From: Azospirillum sp. B21
GTDB lineage: Bacteria > Pseudomonadota > Alphaproteobacteria > Azospirillales > Azospirillaceae
Length of the DNA stretch: 64,000 bases
Direction: 5' to 3'
Assembly (NCBI RefSeq): GCF_008364825.1
Contig: NZ_VTTO01000006.1
Span: 186,001-250,000, forward strand
The notes under the pieces are model-generated. The model was not told where the DNA came from, did no database searches, and saw only the letters and a list, made by a program, of their open reading frames with translations. The first letter of the stretch is position 1. The number at the start of each line of letters is the position of its first letter. Below are positions 9,319-18,762 of the stretch, piece after piece. A program made the position numbers and the translations under genes.

Positions 9319-9504
9319 ATGACCAAGCACATCCCGCCCGTTCCGCCCGAGGGCCGCAGCGACAAGGGTCCCGGCGAGCCGGCGACCAGCGCCTCGCCGG
9401 ACGACGGTGCCAGCAACCGCGGCGCCCCCAACACCAAGGAACAGGGCCAGCCCGGCAACACCCGGCAGAACACCACCCACCAGGGCTACCAGCAGGATCG
9501 GTGA
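9319..9504 (+). CDS. Small hydrophilic protein of unknown function
   Basis: A 61-residue, Gly/Pro/Asn/Gln-rich, probably disordered protein (TKHIPPVPPEGRSDKGPG...). The start is supported by AAAGGAG nine bases upstream. The next small gene begins with the same MTKH and follows after three bases, so the two may be diverged duplicates. No domain is recognised. Confidence 0.6.
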   Translation: MTKHIPPVPPEGRSDKGPGEPATSASPDDGASNRGAPNTKEQGQPGNTRQNTTHQGYQQDR

Positions 9505-9507
9505 GGC

Positions 9508-9705
9508 ATGACCAAGCACAATGAAGCCACCGACCGCCACCATGGCGGTCCCGGCAGCAGCCAGCAGAACGCCGACAAGCCGGCGGCGACGCAGGAAAAG
9601 CACCCGCATCCGGGTGAACCGACCAACGGCCGCCAGTCCGGCAGTTCCAGCGGCGGCGGTGAACGCGACCTCCACCACACGCATGATCCGAAGACGAAGC
9701 GGTAG
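9508..9705 (+). CDS. Small hydrophilic protein of unknown function, ends in TAG
   Basis: A 65-residue, His/Gly/Ser/Asn-rich, probably disordered protein in an apparent operon with the preceding small gene (three-base gap). It begins with MTKH as its neighbour does. The stop codon is TAG, one of several chromosomal uses of TAG as a terminator that matter for judging the island. Confidence 0.55.
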   Translation: MTKHNEATDRHHGGPGSSQQNADKPAATQEKHPHPGEPTNGRQSGSSSGGGERDLHHTHDPKTKR

Positions 9706-9745
9706 AGTGCGTGAACCCTTTCCGGCTCCCCTCTCTCAACAGGCA

Positions 9746-9890
9746 TTCCCCCTCTCCCCCCGGGAGAGGGTCGGGGTGAGGGGGATGCATAGGGTGAATT
9801 TGGGGAAGAATGGAGCGTGACATGAATATCCATGAGCCACGCAACGCATCCCCCTCACCCTAACCCTCTCCCCAGGGGGGAGAGGGGATA
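9746..9890. repeat. REPIN-like paired inverted repeat
   Basis: Two GC-rich palindromes face each other. The left arm has CCCTCTCCCCCCGGGAGAGGG followed by TCGGGGTGAGGGGGATG, and the right arm has the reverse complement CATCCCCCTCACCCTAACCC before its own palindrome. The spacer is about 60 bases and noncoding. Confidence 0.7.
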
Positions 9891-9913
9891 CAGAGCGGGA
9901 GAGGGAGTCCTTC

Positions 9914-10312
9914 TCACGACGACAAGTCCTTCAGGATCGGGCATTCCGGCCGTTCGTCGCCGTGACAGGCGTCGGCAAGCTCATGCAGCGTGTCGCGCAT
10001 CGCCTGCAACTCGGCGATCTTCGCCTCCAGTTCGTCGATGTGCTGCAGCGCGATCCGCTTGACCTCCGAACTGCAGCGAGTGCGGTCCTGCCACAGACCG
10101 ACCAGCTTCTGGATGCGCTCGATCCCGAAACCCAGCGTCCGCGCCCGCTTGACGAAGCGCAGCACATTGACGTCCGTGCCGCTGTAGACGCGGTAACCCG
10201 ACGCCGTCCGCCCGGCCTCCGGGATCAGTCCGATGGACTCGTAATAGCGGATCAGCTTGGCGTTCACGCCCGAGGCCTTGGCGGCGTCGCCGATGGTCAT
10301 GCCGTCCTTCAT
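9914..10312 (-). CDS. cueR: Cu(I)-responsive MerR-family regulator CueR
   Basis: A 132-residue MerR-type activator. The N-terminal winged HTH reads [27 protein letters not shown], followed by a long dimerisation helix, and the C-terminal metal loop has two cysteines ([13 protein letters not shown]) spaced as in CueR, which bind Cu(I). It follows copA directly with a 4-base overlap, so it is in the same operon and would control the promoter upstream of copA. The start at 10312 gives MKDG before MTIGD; MTIGD could be the true start. Confidence 0.9.
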   Translation of the reverse strand: MKDGMTIGDAAKASGVNAKLIRYYESIGLIPEAGRTASGYRVYSGTDVNVLRFVKRARTLGFGIERIQKLVGLWQDRTRCSSEVKRIALQHIDELEAKIAELQAMRDTLHELADACHGDERPECPILKDLSS

Positions 10313-12777
10313 CGCACATCCTCCCGCTTCGGCGGCGCCCAGCCGCGCAGGGTCAGGGCGTTCACCACCACGCTGACCGAACTGAGCGCCATCGCCGCCC
10401 CCGCCAGCACCGGGCTGAGATTGCCCGAGGCCGCCAGCGGGATTCCGATCACGTTGTAAGCGAAGGCCCAGAACAGCCCCTGCCGGATCTTCGAATAGGT
10501 CCGCCGCGAGACGTCGATGGCTCCCGCCACCAGCCGCGGGTCGCCGCGCATCAGGGTGACCCCGGCGCTGTGCATCGCCACGTCGGTCCCAGTCGCCATG
10601 GCGATGCCGACATCGGCCGCGGCGAGCGCCGGCGCGTCGTTGATGCCGTCGCCGACCATGCCGACGATTTTGCCCTCCCCCTTCAGCGTCGCGACCACGG
10701 CCGCCTTGTCGCCGGGCAGCACCTCGGCGAACACCCGCTCGATGCCCAAGGCCGCGGCGACGGAGCGGGCAGCGCCCCAGCCGTCACCGGTCACCATCAC
10801 CGACTCCACCCCCTGCGCCTTCAGGGACGTGACCGCGGTGACCGCACTCTCCTTCACCGTGTCGCCGAAGGCGACGAGGCCGAGCAGGCGGGGTGCCTCG
10901 CCGACCTCGATCAGCCCGACCTCCATCAACCAGGACAGGGTGCGGCCGCTGGCCGAAAGCGCCTCCGCCTGTGCGGCAAGAGCGCCCGGCTGCAGGCCGG
11001 CCTCCTCCACCGCGCGGGCGTTGCCGAGTTGCAGCCGCCGTCCTTCCACCATGCCGGCGACGCCGCGGCCGGGCAGCGCGCGGAAGTCGCTCACCGGCTC
11101 CGCCGCCATGCCGGCCGCCTTGGCCCGCTCCCGCAGCGCGTGGGCGAGCGGATGCTCGCTGCCGGCCTGGAGCGCGGCGGCGAGGCGCAGCAGGGTCGCG
11201 CCGTCCACACCGTCGGCCGGGATCAGGTCGGTGACCTGCGGCTTGCCTTCCGTCAGGGTGCCGGTCTTGTCGAAGGCGATGGCGGTCAGGGCATGGGCGC
11301 GCTCCAGCGCCTCGGCGTCCTTGATGAGAATGCCGTGGTGGGCAGCGACCCCGGTGCCGACCATGATCGCGGTCGGCGTCGCCAGACCCAGCGCGCAGGG
11401 GCAGGCGATGACCAGGACCGACACCGCGGTGACGATGGCCGCCTCCAAATCGCCGCCGACGATCCACCAGCCGGCAAGCGTCAGCGCCGCCACCACCAGC
11501 ACCGCCGGGACGAACACCGCGCTGACCCGGTCGACCAGCCGCTGGATCGGCGCCTTCGACGCCTGGGCGCCCTCGACCATGCGAACGATCTGGGCCAGCA
11601 TGGTTTCGGTGCCGACCGCCGTGGTCTCCACCACCAGCAGCCCGTCGCCGTTGATCGAGCCGCCGGTGACGCGGGCGCCGGGTTCCTTGTCGACTGGCAG
11701 GCTCTCGCCGGTCAGCATCGACTCGTCGACGCCGCCGCTGCCCTCCACCACTCTGCCGTCGACCGGCACCCGCTCGCCGGGGCGGACCACCACATGGTCG
11801 CCGACGCGCACACGCTCCACCGGCACCTCGGTCTCCACGCCGTCGCGGCGAAGCCGGGCGGTGGCCGGGCGCAAATCCATCAGCGCGCGGATCGCCGCCG
11901 CGGTCTGGCCCTTGGCCCGCGCCTCCAGCCATTTGCCGAACAACACGAAGGTGATCAGCACCGACGATGCTTCGAAATAGAGATGCGGCTGGTGCCCTTC
12001 ATGGGCCGTCAGCATCAGGTAGAGGCTGAGTCCCCAGGCCGCCGAGGTGCCGAGCGCCACCAGCAAATCCATGTTGCCGGCCCCTGCCCGCACGGCGTTC
12101 CAGCCGGCGCGGTAGAAGCGCGCGCCCAGCCAGAACTGCACGATGCTGGCCAGGATCAGCTGCAACCAGCCCGGCAGCATCCAGTCCGCCCCGAACAAGT
12201 CGCCGATCATGCCGGCCAGCAGCGGCAGCGACAGGGCCGAGGCGATCAGCACATGGCGCAGGTCGCGCCGGCCACGGTCGGCCCGAGCCTCCTCCTCCGC
12301 CTGCTCGCCGCCTTGAGCGACGGGCGCGGCGCCATAGCCGACCTTCTCCACCGCAGCAACCAGATCGGCGGCCTCCAGGCTGCCGGCGAAGGCGACGACA
12401 TGGGCGCGCTCCGTCGCCAGATTGACCGTCGCGGACTCCACGCCCGGCAGCCGGCCGAGAGCCTTCTCCACCCGGCCGGCGCAGGAGGCGCAGGTCATGC
12501 CGGTGACCGACAGGTCGAACTCCCGCCGTTCCGCCTGGAACCCTGCGGCCTCCACCGCTTCGGCCGCGGCCTTGGCGTCGGGCCGGCCGGCGAAGGTCAG
12601 CCGCGCGCGCTCCGTCGCCAGATTGACCGAAACGGCGGTGACGCCCGGCACCCGGCCCAGCGCCTTCTCCACCCGGCGGACGCAGGACGCGCAGGTCATG
12701 CCCGAGACGCCGAGGTCGAGGTCGGTCGGGGGTGCGGCGGTGGTCGTCGCGCTGCTGCTGGTCTGGGTCGTGGTCAT
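10309..12777 (-). CDS. copA: Cu(+)-exporting P1B-type ATPase
   Basis: An 822-residue inner-membrane ATPase. Two heavy-metal-binding domains lie at about residues 17-80 and 90-155, each with GMTCASC. The CPC ion-binding motif ([15 protein letters not shown]), the phosphorylation site [16 protein letters not shown] of the nucleotide domain and [16 protein letters not shown] are all present. It exports Cu(I) from cytoplasm to periplasm. The ATG at 12777 has GGAG at good spacing. It is transcribed with cueR from the promoter at 12812-12842. Confidence 0.95.
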   Translation of the reverse strand: MTTTQTSSSATTTAAPPTDLDLGVSGMTCASCVRRVEKALGRVPGVTAVSVNLATERARLTFAGRPDAKAAAEAVEAAGFQAERREFDLSVTGMTCASCAGRVEKALGRLPGVESATVNLATERAHVVAFAGSLEAADLVAAVEKVGYGAAPVAQGGEQAEEEARADRGRRDLRHVLIASALSLPLLAGMIGDLFGADWMLPGWLQLILASIVQFWLGARFYRAGWNAVRAGAGNMDLLVALGTSAAWGLSLYLMLTAHEGHQPHLYFEASSVLITFVLFGKWLEARAKGQTAAAIRALMDLRPATARLRRDGVETEVPVERVRVGDHVVVRPGERVPVDGRVVEGSGGVDESMLTGESLPVDKEPGARVTGGSINGDGLLVVETTAVGTETMLAQIVRMVEGAQASKAPIQRLVDRVSAVFVPAVLVVAALTLAGWWIVGGDLEAAIVTAVSVLVIACPCALGLATPTAIMVGTGVAAHHGILIKDAEALERAHALTAIAFDKTGTLTEGKPQVTDLIPADGVDGATLLRLAAALQAGSEHPLAHALRERAKAAGMAAEPVSDFRALPGRGVAGMVEGRRLQLGNARAVEEAGLQPGALAAQAEALSASGRTLSWLMEVGLIEVGEAPRLLGLVAFGDTVKESAVTAVTSLKAQGVESVMVTGDGWGAARSVAAALGIERVFAEVLPGDKAAVVATLKGEGKIVGMVGDGINDAPALAAADVGIAMATGTDVAMHSAGVTLMRGDPRLVAGAIDVSRRTYSKIRQGLFWAFAYNVIGIPLAASGNLSPVLAGAAMALSSVSVVVNALTLRGWAPPKREDVR

Positions 12778-12811
12778 GCCGGTTCTCCTTCGATTCCGCT
12801 CGGCATGGAGT

Positions 12812-12842
12812 GATATGGGGCTTCCAACGATTGGAAGGTCAA
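12812..12842 (-). promoter_or_regulatory. CueR-type promoter/operator of copA
   Basis: On the minus strand TTGACC (12842-12837) is followed by the dyad TTCCAATCGTTGGAA (12836-12822) and by CATATC (12817-12812), a 19-base spacer. Overlong spacers with a dyad between the hexamers are the hallmark of MerR-family promoters, and ACCTTCC...GGAA resembles the CueR box. Confidence 0.75.
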
Positions 12843-12946
12843 GGGGCCGATCGACGCAGAGTCGCCGTTTCATGAACAAATGGCCGGACAGGGCGTTCGT
12901 GTCCTGACCGCAAGCCACCTGCCACCAGCGAGAAGGGACCAGCCCC

Positions 12947-13507
12947 TTGACCCGCCTGACCATCGCCGAGGCACAGAGCCGCGTTTCCCGCATGCTGACC
13001 CATGACGTCGTCGAGGATTTGCGCGCCGTGGAGTACGAGACGCCGCCGCTGGCCGACGCCCCGTCCGCCACGCCGCTGACCGAGCTGCGGCGGGCGGAGG
13101 TCACCTTCAGCCACGCCCCCGGCTCGCCCGACTGCCTGTACCGCATCGGCGCCTTCGGCGATTCGTTGCTGATGCGGCTTCAACTGAATGTCTGGCGCTT
13201 CGTCGCGATCTATCAGGTGCCGGTGAAGGACCCCATCGACAGCAACACCATCGCCCCGCATTTCGAACGCTGGGCCATCGGCGCCGGCCATGCCGGCTGG
13301 ACCATCGGCTGGCGCGACGGCGTCGATCCCTGGAAACAGGATGTCCGGGTGGTGGAGACCTACTGCTACGCCATGATGCCGGAGAATTTCCTCGACGAGC
13401 CGCTGACGCAGCTCTACTGGCGGACCGACCTGCTGCAGATGACCCGCGCATTCATGCTGGAGGCGCGGCGGATGGGCATCCGGCTGTCGGCGCCCGACAC
13501 CGTGTAG
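12947..13507 (+). CDS. Conserved protein of unknown function
   Basis: A 186-residue soluble protein without signal peptide or clear motif. It begins at TTG, supported by AGAAGGGA about ten bases upstream; no ATG is near. The sequence is Trp/Tyr-rich in the middle ([15 protein letters not shown]) and mixed alpha/beta in character. It ends in TAG. It is divergent from copA, but nothing ties it to copper. Confidence 0.6.
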   Translation: MTRLTIAEAQSRVSRMLTHDVVEDLRAVEYETPPLADAPSATPLTELRRAEVTFSHAPGSPDCLYRIGAFGDSLLMRLQLNVWRFVAIYQVPVKDPIDSNTIAPHFERWAIGAGHAGWTIGWRDGVDPWKQDVRVVETYCYAMMPENFLDEPLTQLYWRTDLLQMTRAFMLEARRMGIRLSAPDTV

Positions 13508-13583
13508 CATAGGTTTCGCTTGGCTTTGCGGGGGGTGCTGTGCTCAATCCATGGGCATAGCATTCCTCCGCCCGAGTCCCGCC

Positions 13584-14228
13584 ATGCCGACGCTTCCCAT
13601 TCCGATGCCGACCGATCTGTCCATCCTGCTGACGGTGATGGATTTCGTCGGCGTGTTCGTCTTCGGACTCAGCGGCGGCACGCTGGCGGTGCGCAAGCAA
13701 CTGGACCTGTTCGGGGTGATGGTGCTGTCGCTGGCCGCGGCGCTCGCCGGCGGCGTGGTGCGCGATCTGCTGATCGGCTCGCTGCCGCCCGCCAGTGTGC
13801 TGGACGACCGCTATCTGCTGGTCGCCCTGGCCGCCGGCTTGGCCGCCTTCCTGTTCCACAAGCCGATCAACCGGCTGGGCAAGCCGGTGATGGTGCTCGA
13901 CGCCGCCGGGCTGGGGCTGTTCACCGTCGCCGGCTGCAGCAAGGCGTTGTCCTACGGCCTCAGCCCGCTGCCGGCGGCCCTGCTGGGCGTGATGACCGCC
14001 TGCGGCGGCGGAGCCATGCGCGACCTGCTGGTGGCCGAGGTTCCGCGGGTGCTGCGCGAGGAGATCTACGCCATGGCGGCGCTGCTGGGAGCCGTGGTGG
14101 TGATCGCCGGCCGGCAGCTGGACTTGCCGCCGGTGCCGGTCGCGGTGGTCGGCGCACTCGCCGCGTTCCTGCTGCGTGTCGTGAGCGTACAGCGCAACTG
14201 GAGCGCGCCGCGTGCACCGGGGAGCTGA
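13584..14228 (+). CDS. TRIC-type / UPF0126 membrane protein
   Basis: A roughly 214-residue membrane protein with seven predicted segments and the duplicated glycine motif of the YadS/UPF0126 family: FGLSGGTLAVRKQLDLFG ... GGVVRDLLIG in the first half and GCSKALSYG ... GGGAMRDLLV in the second. The family forms trimeric cation channels (prokaryotic TRIC) and some members are linked to glycine transport. An in-frame ATG at 13551 is an alternative start. I chose 13584 because the family begins close to the first membrane helix. Confidence 0.8.
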   Translation: MPTLPIPMPTDLSILLTVMDFVGVFVFGLSGGTLAVRKQLDLFGVMVLSLAAALAGGVVRDLLIGSLPPASVLDDRYLLVALAAGLAAFLFHKPINRLGKPVMVLDAAGLGLFTVAGCSKALSYGLSPLPAALLGVMTACGGGAMRDLLVAEVPRVLREEIYAMAALLGAVVVIAGRQLDLPPVPVAVVGALAAFLLRVVSVQRNWSAPRAPGS

Positions 14229-14249
14229 GGGAAGCGTATTTGCCTTTGT

Positions 14250-14361
14250 CCCCCTCTCCCCCCGGGGAGAGGGTCGGGGTGAGGGGGACCCGCTTCGAGG
14301 ATCTCTTCGGCTGCGCCGAACCTCCTCATCCTAACCTTCTCCCCAGGGGGGAGAAGGGATA
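14250..14361. repeat. REPIN-like paired inverted repeat
   Basis: A palindrome CCCTCTCCCCCCGGGGAGAGGG with TCGGGGTGAGGGGGA and a facing copy (CATCCTAACCTTCTCCCCAGG...) separated by about 35 bases. It fills the gap between two convergent genes. Confidence 0.65.
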
Positions 14362-14381
14362 ATCACCATATGCCCACGAAT

Positions 14382-15644
14382 TTACGCCCGCTTGCCCCAG
14401 CCCGGCATCGGGAACACCGGGTCGGCTTCGGCAGAGGCCTTCGGCAGCACCACCGTCGGGCGCAGCTTGTGGTTCTGGATGCAGGCGGAAACCAGGCTGG
14501 TGTTCTGGCCCTTCTCGTCGAAGGTGATCGCCGGGCCGACCATCAGCTTGTCCGACAGGTTGGTCTGGCGCAGCGCCGTCAGCAGGGCCGAGGACTCCGC
14601 GGTGCCGGCGCGCTTGAAGGCGTCGGCGGCGACCAGGATCGCCTCGAAGGTGAAGGCGACGTTGAATGCATAGCCCTCGAAGCGGTCATTGGGGAACTGC
14701 TTCTTGAAGGCCGCCTCGACGCGCTTGGTCATCGCCGCCTTGGGATCGTACCAGGGCAGGTTGGTGATGGCGTAGTCGGCGTATTTGCCCAGAACCTTGT
14801 AGAACTGCTCGTCGTACAGGCCGGGCGAACCGGGGGAGACGATGCCCTTCGGCTCCCACCGCTGCTTCACCATCTCGCGCACCATCATGATGGCGTCGTT
14901 GGCGCGCGTGGTGACGATGGCGAGTTCCGCCCCGGTGGCCTTGGCCTTCGCCACCTCCACCGCCAGATCCTGCGCCTTGGGGTCGTAGGCGATCGATTCC
15001 AGGATTTGGAAGGGCATGTCCAGCTTGGGGAACAGCGCGTCGATGGCCGCCTTGTTCGCCATGCCGAAGGTGTCGTTGGCGTGCAGGAACACCGCCGTCT
15101 TCGGCGTGGTGCCGGTGGCGGCGAACAAATCCTTCATCAGCGACATCCCGTTCGACACCAGCATGGTGGAGGTCGGGAAGTTGCGGAAGACGGTCTTGTA
15201 GCCCTGCTCCGTCAGCTTGTCGGCGGCGGCGATGTTCATCACCAAAGGCACGCCGCGCTGCTCGCAGACCTGGGCGGCGGCAGCGGTCTGGCCGCTGTCG
15301 AAGGCACCGACGATCACATGGGCGCCGTCGTTGATCAGCTTTTCCGTGCGCGAGCGGGCGACGTCGGCATTCGATTCGGTGTCGGCCGACATCACCTCCA
15401 CCTTGTAGCCGAGGTCGGACAGCACCGCCGGGGCAATGTCCGCGCCGCGCTGGCAGGCTTGGCCCGCCTGGGCCAGCAGGCCGGAACGCGGCAGCAGGAC
15501 GCCGACCTTCAGCGTGGTGTCCTGGGCGAAGACCGGGGCGCGGCCGAAGCCGGCCAGCACGCCGCCGGCGATCGCCGCCTGACCGAGCGTGCGGCGGGAA
15601 AGGGCGAGTCCTCCGGTGGAACGGTTCTTATGATCGTTGGTCAT
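14382..15644 (-). CDS. Branched-chain amino acid-type ABC transporter substrate-binding protein
   Basis: A 420-residue periplasmic binding protein of the Leu/Ile/Val (type I fold) family. It starts with a Tat-like signal (SRRTLGQAAIAGGVLAGFG, residues 16-34), then TTLKVGVLLPRSGLLAQAGQ at the start of the mature chain and DTESNADVARSRTEKLIND, typical of the family. No permease or ATPase gene is adjacent, so the partner is elsewhere and the ligand is unknown (amino acid, amide or aromatic acid). The start at 15644 is chosen because the signal peptide follows directly. Confidence 0.85.
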   Translation of the reverse strand: MTNDHKNRSTGGLALSRRTLGQAAIAGGVLAGFGRAPVFAQDTTLKVGVLLPRSGLLAQAGQACQRGADIAPAVLSDLGYKVEVMSADTESNADVARSRTEKLINDGAHVIVGAFDSGQTAAAAQVCEQRGVPLVMNIAAADKLTEQGYKTVFRNFPTSTMLVSNGMSLMKDLFAATGTTPKTAVFLHANDTFGMANKAAIDALFPKLDMPFQILESIAYDPKAQDLAVEVAKAKATGAELAIVTTRANDAIMMVREMVKQRWEPKGIVSPGSPGLYDEQFYKVLGKYADYAITNLPWYDPKAAMTKRVEAAFKKQFPNDRFEGYAFNVAFTFEAILVAADAFKRAGTAESSALLTALRQTNLSDKLMVGPAITFDEKGQNTSLVSACIQNHKLRPTVVLPKASAEADPVFPMPGWGKRA

Positions 15645-15923
15645 GATGCGACGGGGGCCTTTTTGGCTGGACACGATGCAACTTTGGTAGACCGAAGATT
15701 CCACCGGCACGCCCCTCCGTGTCAAAGTGGAATCGCCGAAGGCCTTCCATGCGCAACGGAACGACCAAGTACCTGCCGCCCATCCGTCCTTCGCCATAGG
15801 GGCGGCGAAGGGAGAAGGGCGTATTGCGATGCAACAGGATTATCCTTTTGAGCAGGTACTTGAAGGAGGCAAGGCCCATCCAAAGGTTACGGAACGGGAT
15901 GTGACGACTTCGAGAACGACCAC

Positions 15924-16724
15924 ATGTTGAGCTTGGCACGCAAACTGTGGACGGAGGCCATATCGGGCGGCTCCTCGACCGGTCCCTTCGGCGGCCGGGC
16001 AGGACCCGCGTCGGTGCCGCGCGGCATGCGCGTCTATGCGGTCGGCGACATCCATGGCCGGCTCGACCTGCTCGACCAGATGCTGGGGCAGATCGCCCGC
16101 GACGCCGATCAGGCGCCGAACCTTTTGAAATACCTTGTCTTCCTTGGCGACTATGTCGACCGCGGGCCGGATTCGCGACTGGTGATCGAACGGCTCGCCT
16201 GCGGTCTGCCGCCGGTCTTCGGCGCCGTGTTCCTGCGCGGCAACCACGAGGACACGATGCTGGGCTTCCTGTCCGACCTGCGCGTCGCACCCGGATGGCT
16301 GACCTATGGCGGGGACGCGACGCTGGAAAGCTATGGCATCCCGGCACCCGACCCCGAAGCGCCGCCGGAACATCTGCTGCAGGCGCAGATGATGCTGAAC
16401 GGCCTGCTGCCGCCCCACCACCGCGCCTTCCTGACCGGGTTGCGCAACCACCTGACCATCGGCGATTACCATTTCGTCCATGCCGGTGTCCGCCCCGGCA
16501 TTCCGCTCGACCAGCAGGAGGACAAGGACCGCCTGTGGATCCGCGAGACCTTCCTGACCTCGCGCGCCGACCATGGCAAGATCGTCGTCCACGGCCACAC
16601 CATCGCGCCCGAGCCGGAGTTGCTGCACAACCGCATCGGCATCGACACCGGCGCCTATGCCACGAACCGGCTGACCGCCCTGGTTCTGGAGGGGACGGAT
16701 CGACGGTTCTTGTGCACGGTGTGA
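15924..16724 (+). CDS. PPP-family serine/threonine protein phosphatase
   Basis: A 266-residue metallophosphoesterase with the three signature motifs of the PPP family: GDIHGRLD (about residue 41), GDYVDRG (about 73) and GNHED (about 107), plus C-terminal histidines in HAGV and VHGHT. Two divalent metals are expected in the active site. It probably dephosphorylates proteins or a nucleotide such as Ap4A; the PrpA/ApaH groups share these motifs. There is no signal peptide. Confidence 0.85.
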   Translation: MLSLARKLWTEAISGGSSTGPFGGRAGPASVPRGMRVYAVGDIHGRLDLLDQMLGQIARDADQAPNLLKYLVFLGDYVDRGPDSRLVIERLACGLPPVFGAVFLRGNHEDTMLGFLSDLRVAPGWLTYGGDATLESYGIPAPDPEAPPEHLLQAQMMLNGLLPPHHRAFLTGLRNHLTIGDYHFVHAGVRPGIPLDQQEDKDRLWIRETFLTSRADHGKIVVHGHTIAPEPELLHNRIGIDTGAYATNRLTALVLEGTDRRFLCTV

Positions 16725-16740
16725 GAGTTTAGGCGCGGTC

Positions 16741-16862
16741 GCCCCCTCCCCGACCCTCCCCCGCCCGGCCGAAGGCCGGTCCGATCGCGGGAGAGGGTGC
16801 CTTATGCAAAGCGGCGGCAGTCCCCTCTCCCGCAAAAGGCGGGGGAGGGTTAGGGAGGGGGC
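16741..16862. repeat. REPIN-like paired inverted repeat
   Basis: CCCCCTCCCCGACCCTCCCCCGCC... faces ...GGCGGGGGAGGGTTAGGGAGGGGG across about 50 bases, with an internal palindrome (CGGCCGAAGGCCG). It has the same layout as the other chromosomal pairs but a different arm subtype. Confidence 0.6.
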
Positions 16863-16889
16863 GGAGCATTCCGCCAAACAACAATCACC

Positions 16890-16930
16890 AAAAACGACAA
16901 GGGCTCCCGGATTTCTCCGGAAGCCCTTGT
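16890..16930 (-). terminator. Intrinsic terminator of tRNA-Pro copy 1
   Basis: On the minus strand ACAAGGGCTTCCGG pairs with CCGGGAGCCCTTGT (one mismatch) across a six-base loop, followed by CGTTTTTGG. Confidence 0.8.
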
Positions 16931-16935
16931 CTTGT

Positions 16936-17012
16936 TGGTCGGAGAGAGAGGATTCGAACCTCCGGCCCCTGCCTCCCGAAAGCAGTGCTCTACCAGGCTG
17001 AGCTACTCTCCG
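16936..17012 (-). tRNA. tRNA-Pro(CGG), copy 1
   Basis: 77 bases including encoded CCA. The acceptor stem CGGAGAG/CTCTCCG, the D-arm AGCTCAGCCTGGTAGAGC, the anticodon loop TTCGGGA with anticodon CGG and the T-arm GGTTCGAATCC are all readable on the minus strand. An identical copy lies 201 bases upstream in its own transcription direction. Confidence 0.97.
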
Positions 17013-17053
17013 GTCCTGTCACCGTCGGACGTGTCGTCCGCTGGTGGAGGGGG

Positions 17054-17082
17054 TGTATAAACGGTTCCGCGCCGCCGCGCAA
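17054..17082 (-). promoter_or_regulatory. Promoter of tRNA-Pro copy 1
   Basis: On the minus strand TTGCGC (17082-17077), a 17-base spacer and TATACA (17059-17054). The same hexamers and spacing precede copy 2. Confidence 0.65.
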
Positions 17083-17175
17083 TGCAAAGTCACAGGCTGG
17101 ATACTGCATCTTTGCCATTCCCGAAACACATGAAGTCCGGGCCGCCGGGGACCGCAAAGCAAGGCCGCGAAAAGA

Positions 17176-17209
17176 AAAAGGGCTTCCGGATTTCTCCGGA
17201 AGCCCTTTT
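17176..17209 (-). terminator. Intrinsic terminator of tRNA-Pro copy 2
   Basis: A perfect 14-base stem, AAAAGGGCTTCCGG with its complement, around a six-base loop, followed by TTTTCTTTTC-like sequence on the minus strand. Confidence 0.8.
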
Positions 17210-17213
17210 CTGT

Positions 17214-17290
17214 TGGTCGGAGAGAGAGGATTCGAACCTCCGGCCCCTGCCTCCCGAAAGCAGTGCTCTACCAGGCTGAGCTACTCTCCG
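17214..17290 (-). tRNA. tRNA-Pro(CGG), copy 2
   Basis: Sequence and length are the same as copy 1 (77 bases with CCA, anticodon CGG). Promoter, leader, tRNA and terminator form a duplicated unit of about 200 bases. Confidence 0.97.
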
Positions 17291-17331
17291 GTCCTGTCAC
17301 CGTCAGACGTGTCGTCCGCCGGTGGAGGGGG

Positions 17332-17360
17332 TGTATAAACGGTCCGGCCCCGGCGCGCAA
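17332..17360 (-). promoter_or_regulatory. Promoter of tRNA-Pro copy 2
   Basis: TTGCGC (17360-17355), a 17-base spacer and TATACA (17337-17332) on the minus strand. The spacer differs from that of copy 1 while the hexamers are kept. Confidence 0.65.
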
Positions 17361-17421
17361 CGCAAAAAATGCGTCATCGTCAAAAAGATCCGGCCCGCCG
17401 GCCCACCCCCTTTCAACCGGC

Positions 17422-18450
17422 TCAGAAATCGCGATCGATCACGAAATCAATGACTTCCAGCAGGGCCTGCTTGATCGGCCCCTCGGCGAACAGCCCCAGG
17501 CTGTCACGGGCGATGGAGCCGTAATGGCGCGCCCGCTCCACCGTGTCCTTCAGCGCGTTGTGGCGGGCCATCAGCGCCTGGGCATGTTCCAGGTCGCCGT
17601 CCTTCTGGTCGAGGTCTTCCATCACCCGGCGCCAGAAGGTGCGTTCCTCGTCGTTGCCGCGGCGGAAGGCCAGCACGACCGGCAGGGTGATCTTGCCCTC
17701 GCGGAAATCGTCGCCAACGGTCTTGCCGAGCTTCGCCTGAAGGGCCGAGTAATCCAGCACGTCGTCGACCAGCTGGAAGGCGATGCCCAGATTCATGCCG
17801 TAGTCGTAGAGCGCCATCTCCTCCGCCTGCGGGCGGTTGGCGACGACGGCGCCGACGCGGCAAGCGGCGGCGAACAGCTCGGCCGTCTTGCCCTTGATGA
17901 CTTCGAGATAAGCCTGCTCGCTGGTCTCGGTGTCGTTGGTGGTGCGCAGTTGCAGCACCTCGCCCTCGGCGATGATGGCCGAGGCGCCCGACAGGATGCG
18001 CAGCACGTCGAGCGACTGCACCTCCACCATCATCTCGAAGGCGCGGGAGAACAGGAAGTCGCCGACCAGCACGCTGGCCTTGTTGCCGAACACCGCATTG
18101 GCCGACGCCATGCCGCGGCGCAGGTCGCTTTCGTCGACGACGTCGTCGTGCAGCAGGGTCGCGCTGTGGATGAACTCGACCACCGCGGCCAGCAACCGGT
18201 GATGCTCGCCCTGATAACCGCACATGTTGGCCGCCGCCAGCGTCAGCACCGGGCGCAGGCGCTTGCCGCCGGCCGCGATCAGGTAGCCGGCCAACTGGGG
18301 GATCATCTCGACCTGCGACTGCATGCGGTCGAGGATGATCTGGTTGACGGCGCTGAGGTCCTCGGCCACCAAAGCGGTCAGGTCGTCGAGCGGGGTAGAC
18401 TTGCGCCGTTTCGGCTCGAAGTTGGTAACGACCGCCAAGGTCGACTCCAC
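17422..18450 (-). CDS. ispB: Long-chain polyprenyl diphosphate synthase (ubiquinone side chain)
   Basis: A 342-residue trans-prenyltransferase. The first aspartate-rich motif is LLHDDVVDESDLRRG (about residue 108) and the second FQLVDDVLDYS (about 228); GGKRLRP near residue 63 binds the substrate diphosphate. It extends farnesyl diphosphate with IPP units to make the quinone tail; alphaproteobacteria of this group mostly make decaprenyl chains, so octa- versus deca- cannot be told from sequence. The ATG at 18450 gives the usual length. Confidence 0.9.
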   Translation of the reverse strand: MESTLAVVTNFEPKRRKSTPLDDLTALVAEDLSAVNQIILDRMQSQVEMIPQLAGYLIAAGGKRLRPVLTLAAANMCGYQGEHHRLLAAVVEFIHSATLLHDDVVDESDLRRGMASANAVFGNKASVLVGDFLFSRAFEMMVEVQSLDVLRILSGASAIIAEGEVLQLRTTNDTETSEQAYLEVIKGKTAELFAAACRVGAVVANRPQAEEMALYDYGMNLGIAFQLVDDVLDYSALQAKLGKTVGDDFREGKITLPVVLAFRRGNDEERTFWRRVMEDLDQKDGDLEHAQALMARHNALKDTVERARHYGSIARDSLGLFAEGPIKQALLEVIDFVIDRDF

Positions 18451-18555
18451 GGGTGATTGACGCCAGAATTTGCGCTAGGGAGCATAACGGCCTAGCCTCT
18501 TCGGTCAAGTCCGCAGGGGACCGTTCTTTCGAGACGCCCATTCTTCCGAGACCCG

Positions 18556-18762
18556 ATGATCGAGCTGTTGCGCATCACCGACCCCGTCCGATTGTCCTGG
18601 CTGGTCGCCCTGCTGGCCGACGCCGGGATCGAGGCCATCGTGCTGGACACCCACACCAGCATCCTGGAGGGATCCATCGGCGCCATCCCGCGACGGCTGA
18701 TGGTGGACAGCGACGATGCCGACCAAGCCATCCGCGTCCTGCGCGAGGCCGGCGAAGCGTGA
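18556..18762 (+). CDS. DUF2007 domain protein
   Basis: A 68-residue protein with the pattern ELLRITDPVRLSWLVALLADAGIEAIVLD ... GAIPRRLMVDSDDADQAIRVL, typical of DUF2007 small proteins of unknown (suggested signalling or metal-binding) role. Its stop overlaps the GTG start of the methyltransferase gene downstream, so the two are translationally coupled, an arrangement conserved in this group. Confidence 0.8.
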   Translation: MIELLRITDPVRLSWLVALLADAGIEAIVLDTHTSILEGSIGAIPRRLMVDSDDADQAIRVLREAGEA

